The notes beneath the pieces were generated by a model that worked only from the letters and a program-made list of their open reading frames with translations, did no database searches and was not told where the DNA came from. From Peptoclostridium acidaminophilum DSM 3953 (GTDB lineage: Bacteria; Bacillota; Clostridia; Peptostreptococcales; Peptostreptococcaceae), in the NCBI RefSeq assembly GCF_000597865.1, contig NZ_CP007452.1:1743183-1807182 (forward strand): a DNA stretch of 64,000 nucleotides, in the 5' to 3' direction. The translations under genes were made by a program, and so were the position numbers. Shown here one piece after another: positions 50,865 to 59,826 of this stretch. Positions within the stretch are counted from its first letter, which is position 1. Every line of letters starts with the position of its first letter.

Positions 50865-53246
50865 TTAAACGTGCTTTACCCTGTCTTTGACTTCGGATTT
50901 CTTGGCGTCATTGAACCTGTCCACAGTGCCCACGAGATATCCAGTTATCCTTCTTATCCTCTCAAAGCGAATGCCGTTTTGGCCTTCTATTATTCCGCAT
51001 TCCGGGCACACGTCTCTTATTATTCCCGTGTATCCGCACGAAGGGCACCTGTCCACGGGATGGTTTATGGAGCCGTAGCCTATTCCAGTTGTCGCCATAT
51101 GCTTTACGATGCTTTCAAAAGCTTCAAGATTATCGCTAGGATCTCCGTCAAGCTCCACATATGATATGTGGCCTCCATTTGTAAATTCATGGTATGGAGC
51201 CTCCTTGCCTATCTTGTCATACGCGCTCAGCTTGTAGCCTACAGGTATGTGGAATGAGTTCGTATAGTACTCTTTGTCAGTAACGCCGTCTATGACGCCG
51301 TATTGTTTCTTGTCGATGTTTAGGAATCTGCCTGAAAGACCTTCAGCCGGAGTTGCTATGAGCGCAAAGTTAAGGCTATGCTTCTGGCAGGCTTCGTCGG
51401 CTCTTTTCCTCATATGCTCTACTATTTCAAGTCCGAGCTTTTGAGCCCTTTCGCTCTCCCCGTGATGCTCTCCAATAAGGGCAGTAAGAGTTTCCGCAAG
51501 ACCTATGAACCCTATTGTAAGGCTGCCATGCTTTATTACGTCTCTTATCTTGTCATCAGGCCCAAGCTCGTCTGAATGTATCCATGCTCCCTGGCCCATG
51601 AGGAATGGGAAGTTTTTGACCCTCTTGCTACCTTGTATTTCAAATCTTTCTACCAGCTGATTCACAGTAAGCTCTATTTTTTCATCGAGCTCCCTGTAGA
51701 AGCCTTCCATGTCAGGCTCTGTTCTTTCGCCAAGTATAATCCCGTGGTTAAGTCCTATCCTTGGAAGATTCATCGATGAAAACGATATGTTTCCTCTTCC
51801 TGTTGCAACCTCTTCACCGAATATATTGCCCATTACCCTTGTCCTGCAGCCCATGTATGTCACTTCAGTCTCAGGCTTGCCTTTCTGATAGTATGGCTTG
51901 TTGAAAGGAGCATCCAGGAATGAAAAGTTAGGGAAGAGTCTCTTTGAAGAAACCCTGCATGCAAGCTTGAAAAGATCGTAGTTCGGATCTGTTTCGCTAA
52001 GGTTTATTCCGTCCTTCACCTTGAATATGAGTATCGGGAATATTGGCGTCTCTCCGTTTCCAAGTCCGTGCTCTTGGGCCAGCATCAGGTTTTTGGAAAC
52101 CAGCCTTCCTTCCGGAGTCATGTCAGTTCCAAAATTTATGCTCGAGAAAGGAACCTGCGCTCCCGCCCTTGAATGCATGGTATTGAGATTGTGGACAAAA
52201 GCCTCCATAGCCTGGTATGTCTGCTTGTCTACTTCCTTTAGCGACCTGTTTAAGGCAAACTCCGCCATTTTTCTTGAAATAGCTGCCGCTTCACCAGTGC
52301 AAGCTTCAAGCCTTCCGGCAATGGCTCCTTCTATGCATTTTGACAGCTTTTCCCTTTCTTCGCTTGAAAACTCAATGGATCTGATTGCTCCGTACTGCGC
52401 AATAACCGAATCCACAAATTCGTCCAGCTCTCCATCCGAAAGCTCAAGCTCTATTTCTGCGAACTTGGAGATATTTTCTTTGAGTCTCTTTTGGAAAGAC
52501 TTCATAACTCCTTTTGCCATGTCGTAATCGAATTTAGGTATACTCTGTCCGCCGTGCTGGTCGTTCTGGTTTGCCTGTATGGCTATTGCTGCAAGTGCGG
52601 CATAGCTGAGTACATCATTTGGCTCCCTCAAAAAACCGTGGCCTGTCGAAAAGCCCCCGTCAAACAGCTTAGATATGTCTATCTGGCAGCATGTAGTTGT
52701 TCCCATGTTGAGGAAATCCATGTCATGTATATGTATATCCCCTCTTTCATGAGCCATGGCATGCTCAGGCTTTATGACAAACTTCTTACAAAACTCCTTA
52801 GATACGGCGCTTCCATACTGGAGCATTATCCCCATAGGAGTGTTGCCGTCTATGTTTGCATTTTCCCTCTTTATGTCAGCATCCTCTGAATCCAGGAAGG
52901 TTATGTTGTGTATGTCCTGCATCAGCCTGTTCTTGGAATCCCTTATCCTTGTTCTTTCAGCCCTGTAGAGTATGTAGATTTCGCTCGTCTTGGCATGGCC
53001 TGTCTTTATTAGCGTTCTTACTACCGCATCCTGAACTTCTTCAACAGTAGGCACCTGACCTGCAAATTTTTTGTTTATAAAAGCTATGGCATCGTCTGTA
53101 AGCGCTTCGGCAACGCTATAGTCCGCAGTTCTACCCTCTTTTTTTGCAGCCTCGCTTGCTGCAAGATATATTGCCCTTGTTATTTTCTCGCTGTTAAACG
53201 GAATGATTCTTCCATCTCTCTTTTTTATCATATCGATCATATTCAT
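50865..53246 (-). CDS. nrdD: Anaerobic (class III) ribonucleoside-triphosphate reductase
   Basis: Reduces NTPs to dNTPs with a glycyl radical. 793 aa. An N-terminal ATP-cone (KKRDGRIIPFNSEKITRAIYLA) is followed by the ten-stranded barrel, a zinc finger near the C-terminus (CPSCGYTGIIRDVCPECG) and the glycyl radical loop RRITGYLVG with its Gly about 27 residues from the end. Tandem NrdR boxes lie upstream. Confidence 0.98.
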   Translation of the reverse strand: MNMIDMIKKRDGRIIPFNSEKITRAIYLAASEAAKKEGRTADYSVAEALTDDAIAFINKKFAGQVPTVEEVQDAVVRTLIKTGHAKTSEIYILYRAERTRIRDSKNRLMQDIHNITFLDSEDADIKRENANIDGNTPMGIMLQYGSAVSKEFCKKFVIKPEHAMAHERGDIHIHDMDFLNMGTTTCCQIDISKLFDGGFSTGHGFLREPNDVLSYAALAAIAIQANQNDQHGGQSIPKFDYDMAKGVMKSFQKRLKENISKFAEIELELSDGELDEFVDSVIAQYGAIRSIEFSSEEREKLSKCIEGAIAGRLEACTGEAAAISRKMAEFALNRSLKEVDKQTYQAMEAFVHNLNTMHSRAGAQVPFSSINFGTDMTPEGRLVSKNLMLAQEHGLGNGETPIFPILIFKVKDGINLSETDPNYDLFKLACRVSSKRLFPNFSFLDAPFNKPYYQKGKPETEVTYMGCRTRVMGNIFGEEVATGRGNISFSSMNLPRIGLNHGIILGERTEPDMEGFYRELDEKIELTVNQLVERFEIQGSKRVKNFPFLMGQGAWIHSDELGPDDKIRDVIKHGSLTIGFIGLAETLTALIGEHHGESERAQKLGLEIVEHMRKRADEACQKHSLNFALIATPAEGLSGRFLNIDKKQYGVIDGVTDKEYYTNSFHIPVGYKLSAYDKIGKEAPYHEFTNGGHISYVELDGDPSDNLEAFESIVKHMATTGIGYGSINHPVDRCPSCGYTGIIRDVCPECGIIEGQNGIRFERIRRITGYLVGTVDRFNDAKKSEVKDRVKHV

Positions 53247-53297
53247 GGCTCCCTTCGCGATTCTAAAACTAAAATATCCACATCATCCACAAGTAAT

Positions 53298-53346
53298 CCA
53301 CACTATATTGTGGGTACATTCCATATATACACTACATATAGATATG
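53298..53346 (-). promoter_or_regulatory. Tandem NrdR boxes upstream of nrdD
   Basis: Two NrdR-like boxes: CCACAATATAGTGTGG (53313-53298, read on minus) and one matching TATCTATATGTAGTGT (about 53344-53329). Their centres are 31 bp apart, about three helical turns, as usual for NrdR-regulated nrd promoters. The rest of 53347-53624 holds an ATCTGGC/GCCAGAT hairpin at about 53474-53493 and no gene. Confidence 0.75.
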
Positions 53347-53624
53347 TCTAACAAAAAAAATTGCCTTTTTAATTTTATGCGCTGATTCTCGCATTAAAGA
53401 AAGGCTTGCCTTTTATAAACTGTCTCTTCTATATAGTTTCATCTATGCCATATATCATATCAGTTTTTTTGAAATCTGGCAAATCGCCAGATACGTTGGG
53501 ATTGCTTATTCGAAAATACGAATACAAGCAAATCTAGACTGTTCAGAAAAACAACTAAAATTTTGGCAACAAACAAAAAAATTCAATTCTGTAAAAGGCA
53601 ATGTGGCTCAAATTTGCAGCTGAT

Positions 53625-54215
53625 CTATCCAAAATACACTTTGAAAGCCATATAGAATGCCAGCAGCGAGAATGTCAGAAACAGCGTTTTTTCTCCGGCG
53701 CTTCCCGATTTAAAGGCTTTTAGCAGGCTGATTCTCTTTTTTGCCGGATAAAAAAGCTGGACTCCTCCTGAATTGAAAATGTCAGCCACTATATGGAGCA
53801 CATATCCTATTGCAAAAGGAAAAGCGAGGCTCTCCCTTCCCGTTTCAAACCCTATTTTGTATGCCGCATATGCGAAGACAACGCTTCCAAGCATGCTGTG
53901 CGTCACACCCCTGTGCTTTGAAAATGCGACAATCAAAAAAATAGGCACTATATATAGAATGGACCCCATACCGGAATTTTTCATATACAGGTATCCTGAA
54001 AGAAACGCCAGAATCACATATATTACAAGCTTGTCTATTCCGTTTGATGCTGGAAGTATTTTTCTGTTGAGCATACCCCCCGGATGGTCTATGTCGGGAA
54101 GCATACTGCCTACAGCTGCTGCCGCTATGTATTCGGCTCCCGGCATTATCCCCAATGCATCTGCCGCGCAAAATGAAGCCGCCACGCCAATAGATATGTG
54201 TGTTTTGCCTGTCAT
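53625..54215 (-). CDS. YdjM-type membrane-bound metal-dependent hydrolase (DUF457)
   Basis: A 196-aa membrane protein. Start ATG 54215 (MTGKTHISIG) has GGAGG eight bases upstream; the TTG two codons earlier has poor spacing. His/Asp motifs typical of the family are visible: KTHISIG, MLPDIDHPGG (about 40-49), HRGVTHSMLG (about 100-109) and YVLHIVADIFNSGGVQLFYP. Several hydrophobic segments follow. In E. coli YdjM is SOS-controlled; no LexA box is seen here. Confidence 0.88.
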   Translation of the reverse strand: MTGKTHISIGVAASFCAADALGIMPGAEYIAAAAVGSMLPDIDHPGGMLNRKILPASNGIDKLVIYVILAFLSGYLYMKNSGMGSILYIVPIFLIVAFSKHRGVTHSMLGSVVFAYAAYKIGFETGRESLAFPFAIGYVLHIVADIFNSGGVQLFYPAKKRISLLKAFKSGSAGEKTLFLTFSLLAFYMAFKVYFG

Positions 54216-54464
54216 TTCCAAATCCTCCAGACTTATTTTTCGGCCTCCGCCTAGTTTCAGCTACTATATAATTTACTCCATTATGGCATGCAGCGTCAAC
54301 CGGCTTTTGATCTGTTCTTGTTAATAATAAAACACCTTAAAAGGCCTGATATAAGCCTTTTCAAAACTATTTTTTTGCTTTATAATTTACTTTATACTTT
54401 ATCGCATTGAAATCCGATTTATGCAAAGTTGCATACTCGGCATATCAAAAGGAGGAAATATCAT

Positions 54465-55643
54465 ATGCTTTCACAAAGAGCTCTGAACATCACCCCGTCA
54501 GTTACAATAGGAATAAACAGCAAGGTTGCAAAACTAAGAGAACAAAATATTGAAATAATCAACCTCAGCGTGGGAGAACCTGACTTTCCTACTCCTGAAA
54601 AGGCAAAACTTGCTGCAATAGAGGCAATAGTCCACAACAAGACCAGATATGACATGGTTTCTGGATTGAAACAGCTTAAAAATTCGATAGTTGAAAAGCT
54701 TGAAAAGGAAAACAAGGTTTCATACACGAGCGACCAGATCGTCGTATCGAGCGGTGCCAAGCATGCTATAACAAATGCTCTGATGGCTGTAATAAATCCA
54801 GGAGAAGAGGTCCTAATACCAATACCCTACTGGGTGAGCTATCCCGAAACAGTAAAGCTAGTGGGCGGAATTCCTGTATTCGTAGATGCAGACAAGTCAA
54901 ACAGCTTCAAGGTTACAGTTTCAGACATAGAAAAGCATATAAGCGACAAAACCAGAGTGATAATAATATCAAATCCTTCAAACCCTACAGGGGCAATTTA
55001 TTCAAAAAAAGAGCTTGAAGAGATAGTAAACTACTGCATCGAGAAGAACATAATAATACTTGCAGACGAGATATATGAAAAGATAAACTATGAAGGCGAA
55101 TTTACAAGCATAGCGTCCCTTTCCGACAAGGCAAAGGAAATGACTATAACCATAAATGGATTTTCCAAGTCCGCGTCAATGACAGGCTGGAGAGTAGGCT
55201 ACACAGCATCTAGCAGTGCCATAGCAAAAGCCATAATATCAATACAGGGCCACCTCGTATCCCACCCAAGCACAATCTCACAGTGGGCAGCCTTCGCAGC
55301 ACTCGACAAATGCGAATCGGACATGGACAACATGGTGGAGGTGTTCAAGCAAAGAAGAGACCTTGCAGCCTCTCTGTTTGACAAGATAAGTGAAATTTCA
55401 TATGTATACCCTCAGGGAGCGTTTTATATATACGCCGACATATCGAGCCTAAGGGACAAGCTGCCTCACAACGAGAGCCTCTCAATGGCGTTTTGTGAAA
55501 GCCTTCTTGAAAAGGAAAGAGTGGCTGTTGTTCCGGGAATAGCTTTCGGAACAGACGATTTCATAAGAATGTGCTATGCGTGCTCAAACGAAGAAATAAC
55601 AGAGGGAATAAACAGGATAGGCAATTTTATAAAATCGCTTTAA
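54465..55643 (+). CDS. Aspartate aminotransferase-type PLP enzyme (class I)
   Basis: A 392-aa fold-type I aminotransferase of the 1-gamma aspartate aminotransferase group. Motifs: LSVGEPDFPTP (about 37-47), NPSNPTGAIYS, DEIYEKINYEGEF (PLP-site Asp and Tyr), and the PLP-lysine in NGFSKSASMTGWRVGY. The start is ATG 54465 after AAAGGAGG; the earlier in-frame ATG at 54429 has no site. The stop TAA (55641-55643) is completed by the last base of the intron inserted behind it, so the gene is now cut off from its terminator. Confidence 0.93.
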   Translation: MLSQRALNITPSVTIGINSKVAKLREQNIEIINLSVGEPDFPTPEKAKLAAIEAIVHNKTRYDMVSGLKQLKNSIVEKLEKENKVSYTSDQIVVSSGAKHAITNALMAVINPGEEVLIPIPYWVSYPETVKLVGGIPVFVDADKSNSFKVTVSDIEKHISDKTRVIIISNPSNPTGAIYSKKELEEIVNYCIEKNIIILADEIYEKINYEGEFTSIASLSDKAKEMTITINGFSKSASMTGWRVGYTASSSAIAKAIISIQGHLVSHPSTISQWAAFAALDKCESDMDNMVEVFKQRRDLAASLFDKISEISYVYPQGAFYIYADISSLRDKLPHNESLSMAFCESLLEKERVAVVPGIAFGTDDFIRMCYACSNEEITEGINRIGNFIKSL

Positions 55644-55685
55644 TCGAGTAGGAGGCTGACGATTAGTTCATCAGCCGACCTCTCA

Positions 55686-57530
55686 GTCGAGTAAGCAAGG
55701 GGAGTTTCACCCCGAGCTTCTCACAGAACCGTACGTGAAAGTCTCCCTTCATACGGCTCTTATCATTCATAACCGCATTAACTGATATACCGAAGTTTCC
55801 AATGTGCGAATAGTCCCGGCTCTCTGCTTTTAACCTCAGAGAGCCATTTTTCTGCCCGTCTTCTATGTCCCCTAAAGTGTTTGAACTTACACATCGCCCA
55901 CTTTACGAGTCTTCTATCTACGCAGTCCAGGGAGTATTTCATGGCTGACGGATTGTACTTGCTGAAATAGTTCATCCATCCCCTCACTATCGGGTTTATG
56001 ATTTCAGCTATGATGTTTATGGAACTCCCAGTTCTTTTGTGAATTTCCAAGGCCTTGATTTTATCTCTAAAGCTCTTACAAGACGTTTTGCTTACGGATG
56101 CGATGAAGTTATACCTTAGAATTCCGTCCCTGCACTTGATATTCATCGCTTTAAATGTGTATCCGAGAAAATCAAAGCTTCTGACTGGATAGTTTTCCTT
56201 CCTGTCTTTATCGTGACAGTAAGCAATCCGAGTCTTTTCGGGATGAAGTTCCAATCGACATTCCAACATTCTTTCCGTCAGCGCTTGCTTCAGCTGTTTG
56301 GCTTGTGTAGGCGTTTGACAATGAATAACGGCATCATCGGCGTATCTCTCAAAAGGACATTTCGGATAATTCCTTTCCATCCAACGGTCAAACGCATAGT
56401 GTAGGAACATGTTCGCCAACACAGGGCTGATAACGCCACCTTGAGGGGTTCCGGCTTTCCGAGCTATGTGTTGTCCTTCTTTAGTTGTGAAAGGGGCTTC
56501 GAGCCATCTCTTTATATAGAGCTTGGCCCACTTTTCATCCACGTGCTTTTCTACCACGCGCATGAGAAGTTCATGGTCGATATTATCGAACAGACCCTTC
56601 ACATCCAGTTCTATCACGTAGTCGTACTTCCAGCTTCGCTCACGGGCTCTTCCCACTGCTTCTAATGCAGATTTGTTTGGCCTGTATCCGTATGAGTCCT
56701 CGTGAAAAATGGGTTCAACCTTAGGCTCGACAATCATTCTTGCTACCATTTGCGCTATTCGGTCGGTGATGGTAGGTATGCCCAGTCGCCTTGTCCCTCC
56801 GGTCTTTTTAGGTATTTCAACTGCCAAAACCGGGGCGGGAATGTAGCTTCCTGAGCTCATCCTATTCCATATCTTGTATAAGTTCTTTTCGAGATTTTCA
56901 TCAAAGACCTCAAAGGTTATGCCATCTATCCCGGCACTTCCCTTGTTTGCCTTCACTCTTTTATATGCCTCAAGTACTACTTTCTTCGGTATTTTGTACG
57001 GTTTGCTCATCCGCATCAAATCCTCCTATTTGATATAGTTGTTTTCTGCTTCTGAGCTGAATGATGATGCCCCTTCGCTCCACTGCCATTACAGCAGTTT
57101 CATCACTACTACGAACATCTCCGCCCCTGCGAAATGCATCTCTACTTTCAGCTTTGCCTTTCTGTGGCTTAGACTTTTTCGATTACCATCATTCCGCAGG
57201 TTCCCATGTTTCATACAGATGCCTGATATATGCTCATGCCGCCTTAATACCGTCCCACAGATAGTCAGCCTTACAGGTATCTTCTATCCTTTTCCTCAAT
57301 CAGTGGTGAAGAGTTGAGTTTTGCAGGAACTTTACGCTATCGATACTTCATCAGCGGTTCACTTTCGTTCATCTTCACATATCTCACATGACTGCTTGTG
57401 CAGCCTTTTCCTTAATCGCTCACTACCACGACTCTTAATCACAGCAGCATTAAGGTTGTTTGACAGGTTTGCCTGTTCAATCCCTGTCGAAGGACCTACC
57501 TTCATCATCCGTATGCCTTTCATGGCACAC
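55686..57530 (-). mobile_element. Group II intron (inner), nested in the outer intron
   Basis: The 5' end GTGTGCC is at 57530; the 3' end CTTACTCGAC is at 55686; 1,845 nt. Domain V (55759-55726, GAGCCGTATG ... CGTACGGTTC) has the AGC triad; domain VI (55725-55686) is a GGGG/CCCC hairpin. Removing it restores the outer intron's GGTGGTG-TGAGAGG junction between domains V and VI. Non-coding domains I-III occupy 57020-57530. Confidence 0.88.
55778..57019 (-). CDS. Group II intron reverse transcriptase/maturase (inner intron)
   Basis: A 413-aa RT with the catalytic box ERYADDAVIH (YADD about 223-226) and RT blocks such as GSAGIDG, IPKKTGGTRRLGIPT, DSYGYRPNKS, ELDVKGLFDNIDHELLM and AGTPQGGVISPVLANMF. 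The C-terminal maturase X domain (GWMNYFSKYNPSAMK) follows. No HNH endonuclease domain is present. Short RTs of this kind resemble the bacterial class D/E group (tentative). Translation should start near MRMSKPYKIPKK. Confidence 0.95.
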   Translation of the reverse strand: MMRMSKPYKIPKKVVLEAYKRVKANKGSAGIDGITFEVFDENLEKNLYKIWNRMSSGSYIPAPVLAVEIPKKTGGTRRLGIPTITDRIAQMVARMIVEPKVEPIFHEDSYGYRPNKSALEAVGRARERSWKYDYVIELDVKGLFDNIDHELLMRVVEKHVDEKWAKLYIKRWLEAPFTTKEGQHIARKAGTPQGGVISPVLANMFLHYAFDRWMERNYPKCPFERYADDAVIHCQTPTQAKQLKQALTERMLECRLELHPEKTRIAYCHDKDRKENYPVRSFDFLGYTFKAMNIKCRDGILRYNFIASVSKTSCKSFRDKIKALEIHKRTGSSINIIAEIINPIVRGWMNYFSKYNPSAMKYSLDCVDRRLVKWAMCKFKHFRGHRRRAEKWLSEVKSREPGLFAHWKLRYIS

Positions 57531-57563
57531 CACCACCGTACGTACCGTTCAGTATACGGCGGT

Positions 57564-58991
57564 TCAACCGCTTAAGTGCATTTTGCGTAATTGCTCGTAC
57601 TGCGCCGGAAAGTCATAGTATCCGGCCTGTACGAGCTTTTCATTTGTGATGGAGCGGGATAAAACCGCGCTACCTGCTATACGCCAGTATCCCAGCCGCG
57701 TGTTGCCCCATTGGTATGCCTGCCACTCTGGAATGCCCAGTTTCGTCAGGTTCTTCACCCTCGTTCTTGGTTTCTTCCATTGCTTCCAGATATACATGCG
57801 AATCCTTCGGCGCATCCATTCGTTCCATTTGAGCAGAGTTCGTTTGATGTCAGCCACATTATAGTAGCCAAGCCATCCACGGATGTATCTTTTGACGTTC
57901 TCCATGACCATGCGCACATTCCTTCCCTGATTCCTGCGGGTCAGTTCCTTCAACTTTCGTTTCGCCTTTGAAAGGGATTCCCGGTGAGCTCGTATGTATA
58001 TTCCCTTTCCGTTCTTCCCGAGGCAAAACCCTAGGAACTTGAAGTGCTTTATTGCAAACACGCTTACCACCTTGCTCTTTTGGGCGTTCACTCTGAGTTT
58101 GAGTCTGTCCTCAAGATATCTGCTACAGGTTTCCATTAGACGTACTGCGGCTCGTTTACTTTTCGCAAGCACCACAATGTCATCCGCATATCTGACTATC
58201 TTAACCCCTCGGCCTTCCATCTCCTTGTCGAATTCATTCAGGTAGATGTTGGCCAGTAAAGGTGAAAGCGGCCCGCCTTGCGGCGAGCCTTCCTCAGTTT
58301 TGCTGAATACTCCGTTTGCCATGACTCCACTCTTTAGATATTTCTTGATGAGCTCTATCACGCGGTTGTCTTGGAATTTCTTTCGCAGAAGGTTAAGAAG
58401 CAGTTCATGGTTCAAGGTGTCAAAGTATTTGGACAGGTCTATTTCTACTGCGTGTCCGTATCCCTGCTTTGCATAGCTTTTCACTTTTAGAATCGCTTGC
58501 TGTGCGCTTCTTTTCGGACGGTAGCCATAGCTTCCTTCTGAAAATATTGGTTCGAAGATGGGTTGTAACTTCTGCGCTATGGCCTGCTGGATGACTCGGT
58601 CTATTACCGTGGGAATCCCCAGTTTTCGCACACCACCATCGGATTTGGGAATTTCCTTGCGTCGCACCGGACTCGGCTTATAGCTTCCATCCCTGATGCT
58701 TTGCAGAAGTTCATCCCTATTTTCCCTTATCCACGAAAACGCATCCTCGACAGTCATTCCATCGATTCCTGGCGCTCCATGGTTACGCTTGACCTGCTTG
58801 TAGGCTCTGTTGAGGTTATCCCGTTCCAGTATCCTTTCGAGCAGGTCGATTGCACCATCTCTTTCTTTGCTTTCCCGAGCGCTGGTGCTCTGCGCTCCTG
58901 CATACTCTTGACGTTCCACGCTATCCCTTTGCAGGCAGCCCTTTCGGTATTCTGCTTTCAACGCACCAGCCTCCTTCCGGCTCTTACTCAA
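57564..58991 (-). CDS. Group II intron reverse transcriptase/maturase (outer, IIC-type)
   Basis: A 475-aa RT of bacterial class C. It has LLERILERDNLNRAYKQV, GAPGIDGMTVED, RKLGIPTVIDRVIQQAIAQ, GSYGYRPKRSAQQAI, EGSPQGGPLSPLLANIY, VRYADDIVVLAKS (YADD), and the X domain GWLGYYNVADIKRTL. No endonuclease. Its TGA stop is within the first bases of domain V. It differs from the inner RT throughout, so the two introns are independent lineages, not a duplication. Confidence 0.95.
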   Translation of the reverse strand: MSKSRKEAGALKAEYRKGCLQRDSVERQEYAGAQSTSARESKERDGAIDLLERILERDNLNRAYKQVKRNHGAPGIDGMTVEDAFSWIRENRDELLQSIRDGSYKPSPVRRKEIPKSDGGVRKLGIPTVIDRVIQQAIAQKLQPIFEPIFSEGSYGYRPKRSAQQAILKVKSYAKQGYGHAVEIDLSKYFDTLNHELLLNLLRKKFQDNRVIELIKKYLKSGVMANGVFSKTEEGSPQGGPLSPLLANIYLNEFDKEMEGRGVKIVRYADDIVVLAKSKRAAVRLMETCSRYLEDRLKLRVNAQKSKVVSVFAIKHFKFLGFCLGKNGKGIYIRAHRESLSKAKRKLKELTRRNQGRNVRMVMENVKRYIRGWLGYYNVADIKRTLLKWNEWMRRRIRMYIWKQWKKPRTRVKNLTKLGIPEWQAYQWGNTRLGYWRIAGSAVLSRSITNEKLVQAGYYDFPAQYEQLRKMHLSG

Positions 58992-59377
58992 GACTTGCGA
59001 TTGTTCAGCCCTTCCCGAAAAAAAAATCGGTACTATGGCCTCTGCTGACTTCTCACGGCAAGCTTTACTCCGTATTTCAGATTTATCTTACTCAACGTCC
59101 GTGAGACCTCCCCGGGTAAGAACGATAACCTTCATCCCATGTAACCGCCGCATTTACCGTGTAGGGTTCGGGTAGCATTGGACTTCGTTTTGAGTTGCAA
59201 ACTCGTCCGCCCTATTTCGGCCTCAATATGCGGTTTCTGTTCGTCGGTTCGGGACTTTGCCTCCGGCTTCCTTCAGATTCCACCTCGCGATGGACACCCT
59301 TGCCTTTGACTAACGCTTCCTGCTACCGAGCGCGTAGTGGACTTTCACCACCAAGTTATCGCCCATGCTGGGCGCAC
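58992..59377 (-). other. 5' non-coding domains of the outer group II intron
   Basis: 386 nt of ribozyme domains I-III preceding the RT start. The segment GTGGTGAAAGTCCACTACG near the 5' end forms a hairpin typical of these introns. Open frames read across it on either strand are not genes. Confidence 0.8.
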
Positions 59378-59382
59378 AACAT

Positions 59383-59418
59383 AAAAAAGAAGAGGCATCT
59401 ACATGCCTCTTCTTTTTT
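59383..59418. terminator. Terminator hairpin used as the outer intron's insertion site
   Basis: A 16-bp perfect stem AAAAAAGAAGAGGCAT/ATGCCTCTTCTTTTTT with a CTAC loop; T-runs on both strands. The minus-strand T-run is followed after ATGTT by the intron 5' end. Before insertion it lay within 10 bp of the aminotransferase stop and served both convergent genes. Confidence 0.93.
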
Positions 59419-59626
59419 CTATGTAATAATCCGATGTATATCCACCATTTCCGTATGTACCAGTTGCTGCATATGTATAACCCATTGCCGTCTGCACGGC
59501 CTTCCTCTTTGCCTTTCGTCCTGTAGGCTTGCTTTCATACAGTTCCGAGAGAGTGCTCATCGATAAAAACCACATTACCTTGAAAACCAGCACCACTATG
59601 CATATCAAGCATATCCACGTAAACAT
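59399..59626 (-). CDS. Small membrane protein, unknown function (75 aa)
   Basis: One N-terminal membrane segment (WICLICIVVLVFKVMWFL), a basic middle (GRKAKRKAV) and a Gly/Tyr-rich tail (GYTYAATGTYGNGGYTSDYY). A GAGGAGG site lies ten bases before ATG 59626. Its stop codon is in the loop of the terminator hairpin, and the last residues (EKRRGM) are encoded by the stem. No family is recognised; I call it a real gene with moderate confidence. Confidence 0.55.
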   Translation of the reverse strand: MFTWICLICIVVLVFKVMWFLSMSTLSELYESKPTGRKAKRKAVQTAMGYTYAATGTYGNGGYTSDYYIEKRRGM

Positions 59627-59741
59627 TTAATAAAATCCTCCTCTCCTGTATGAAAAAGCCAACAGCTATGGTATTTATTTCAAATATACCAAAGTTTTTA
59701 TAAAAAATAAAGTGTTTTATTAAAAAATTAACAAAAAATAA

Positions 59742-59770
59742 AACCCCGAAAGTCAGCGACTCACGAGGTT
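59742..59770 (-). terminator. Terminator of the greA-lysS operon
   Basis: AACCTCGTGAGTC and GACTTTCGGGGTT pair imperfectly around GCT and are followed by TTATTTTTTG, about 55 bp past lysS. Confidence 0.8.
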
Positions 59771-59826
59771 ATTAATACCCTTTACTTATTTTTTAAACTT
59801 AAATTTTAATAAAATGCGGATGTTTT

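Larger units (their letters stand above)
55643..59377 (-). mobile_element. Group IIC intron (outer), interrupted by a second intron
   Basis: The 5' end GTGCGCCC is at 59377; the 3' end CTACTCGAT is at 55643. Without the inner intron it is 1,890 nt. Domain V (57565-57531) contains a CCGCCG-type strand (CGC triad, as in group IIC); its domain VI (55685-55643, GAGAGGTCGGCTGATGA ... CAGCCTCC) lies on the far side of the inner intron. The 5' exon is a terminator hairpin with a T-run, the preferred site of group IIC introns. Confidence 0.88.

Noticed and set aside
53474-53493. ATCTGGC/GCCAGAT hairpin as a terminator of the DUF457 gene
   Set aside because: The stem is perfect but no T-run follows on the minus strand, so I list it only as a palindrome in that spacer.
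57039-57575. Plus-strand open frames of 67-92 aa in the intron region
   Set aside because: They lie antisense to ribozyme domains of the inner intron and have no initiation signals.
55643-59377. Two introns as a tandem duplication or a single intron with two RTs
   Set aside because: The RTs belong to different classes, each has its own domain V, and the outer domain VI follows the inner intron's 3' end rather than its own domain V.
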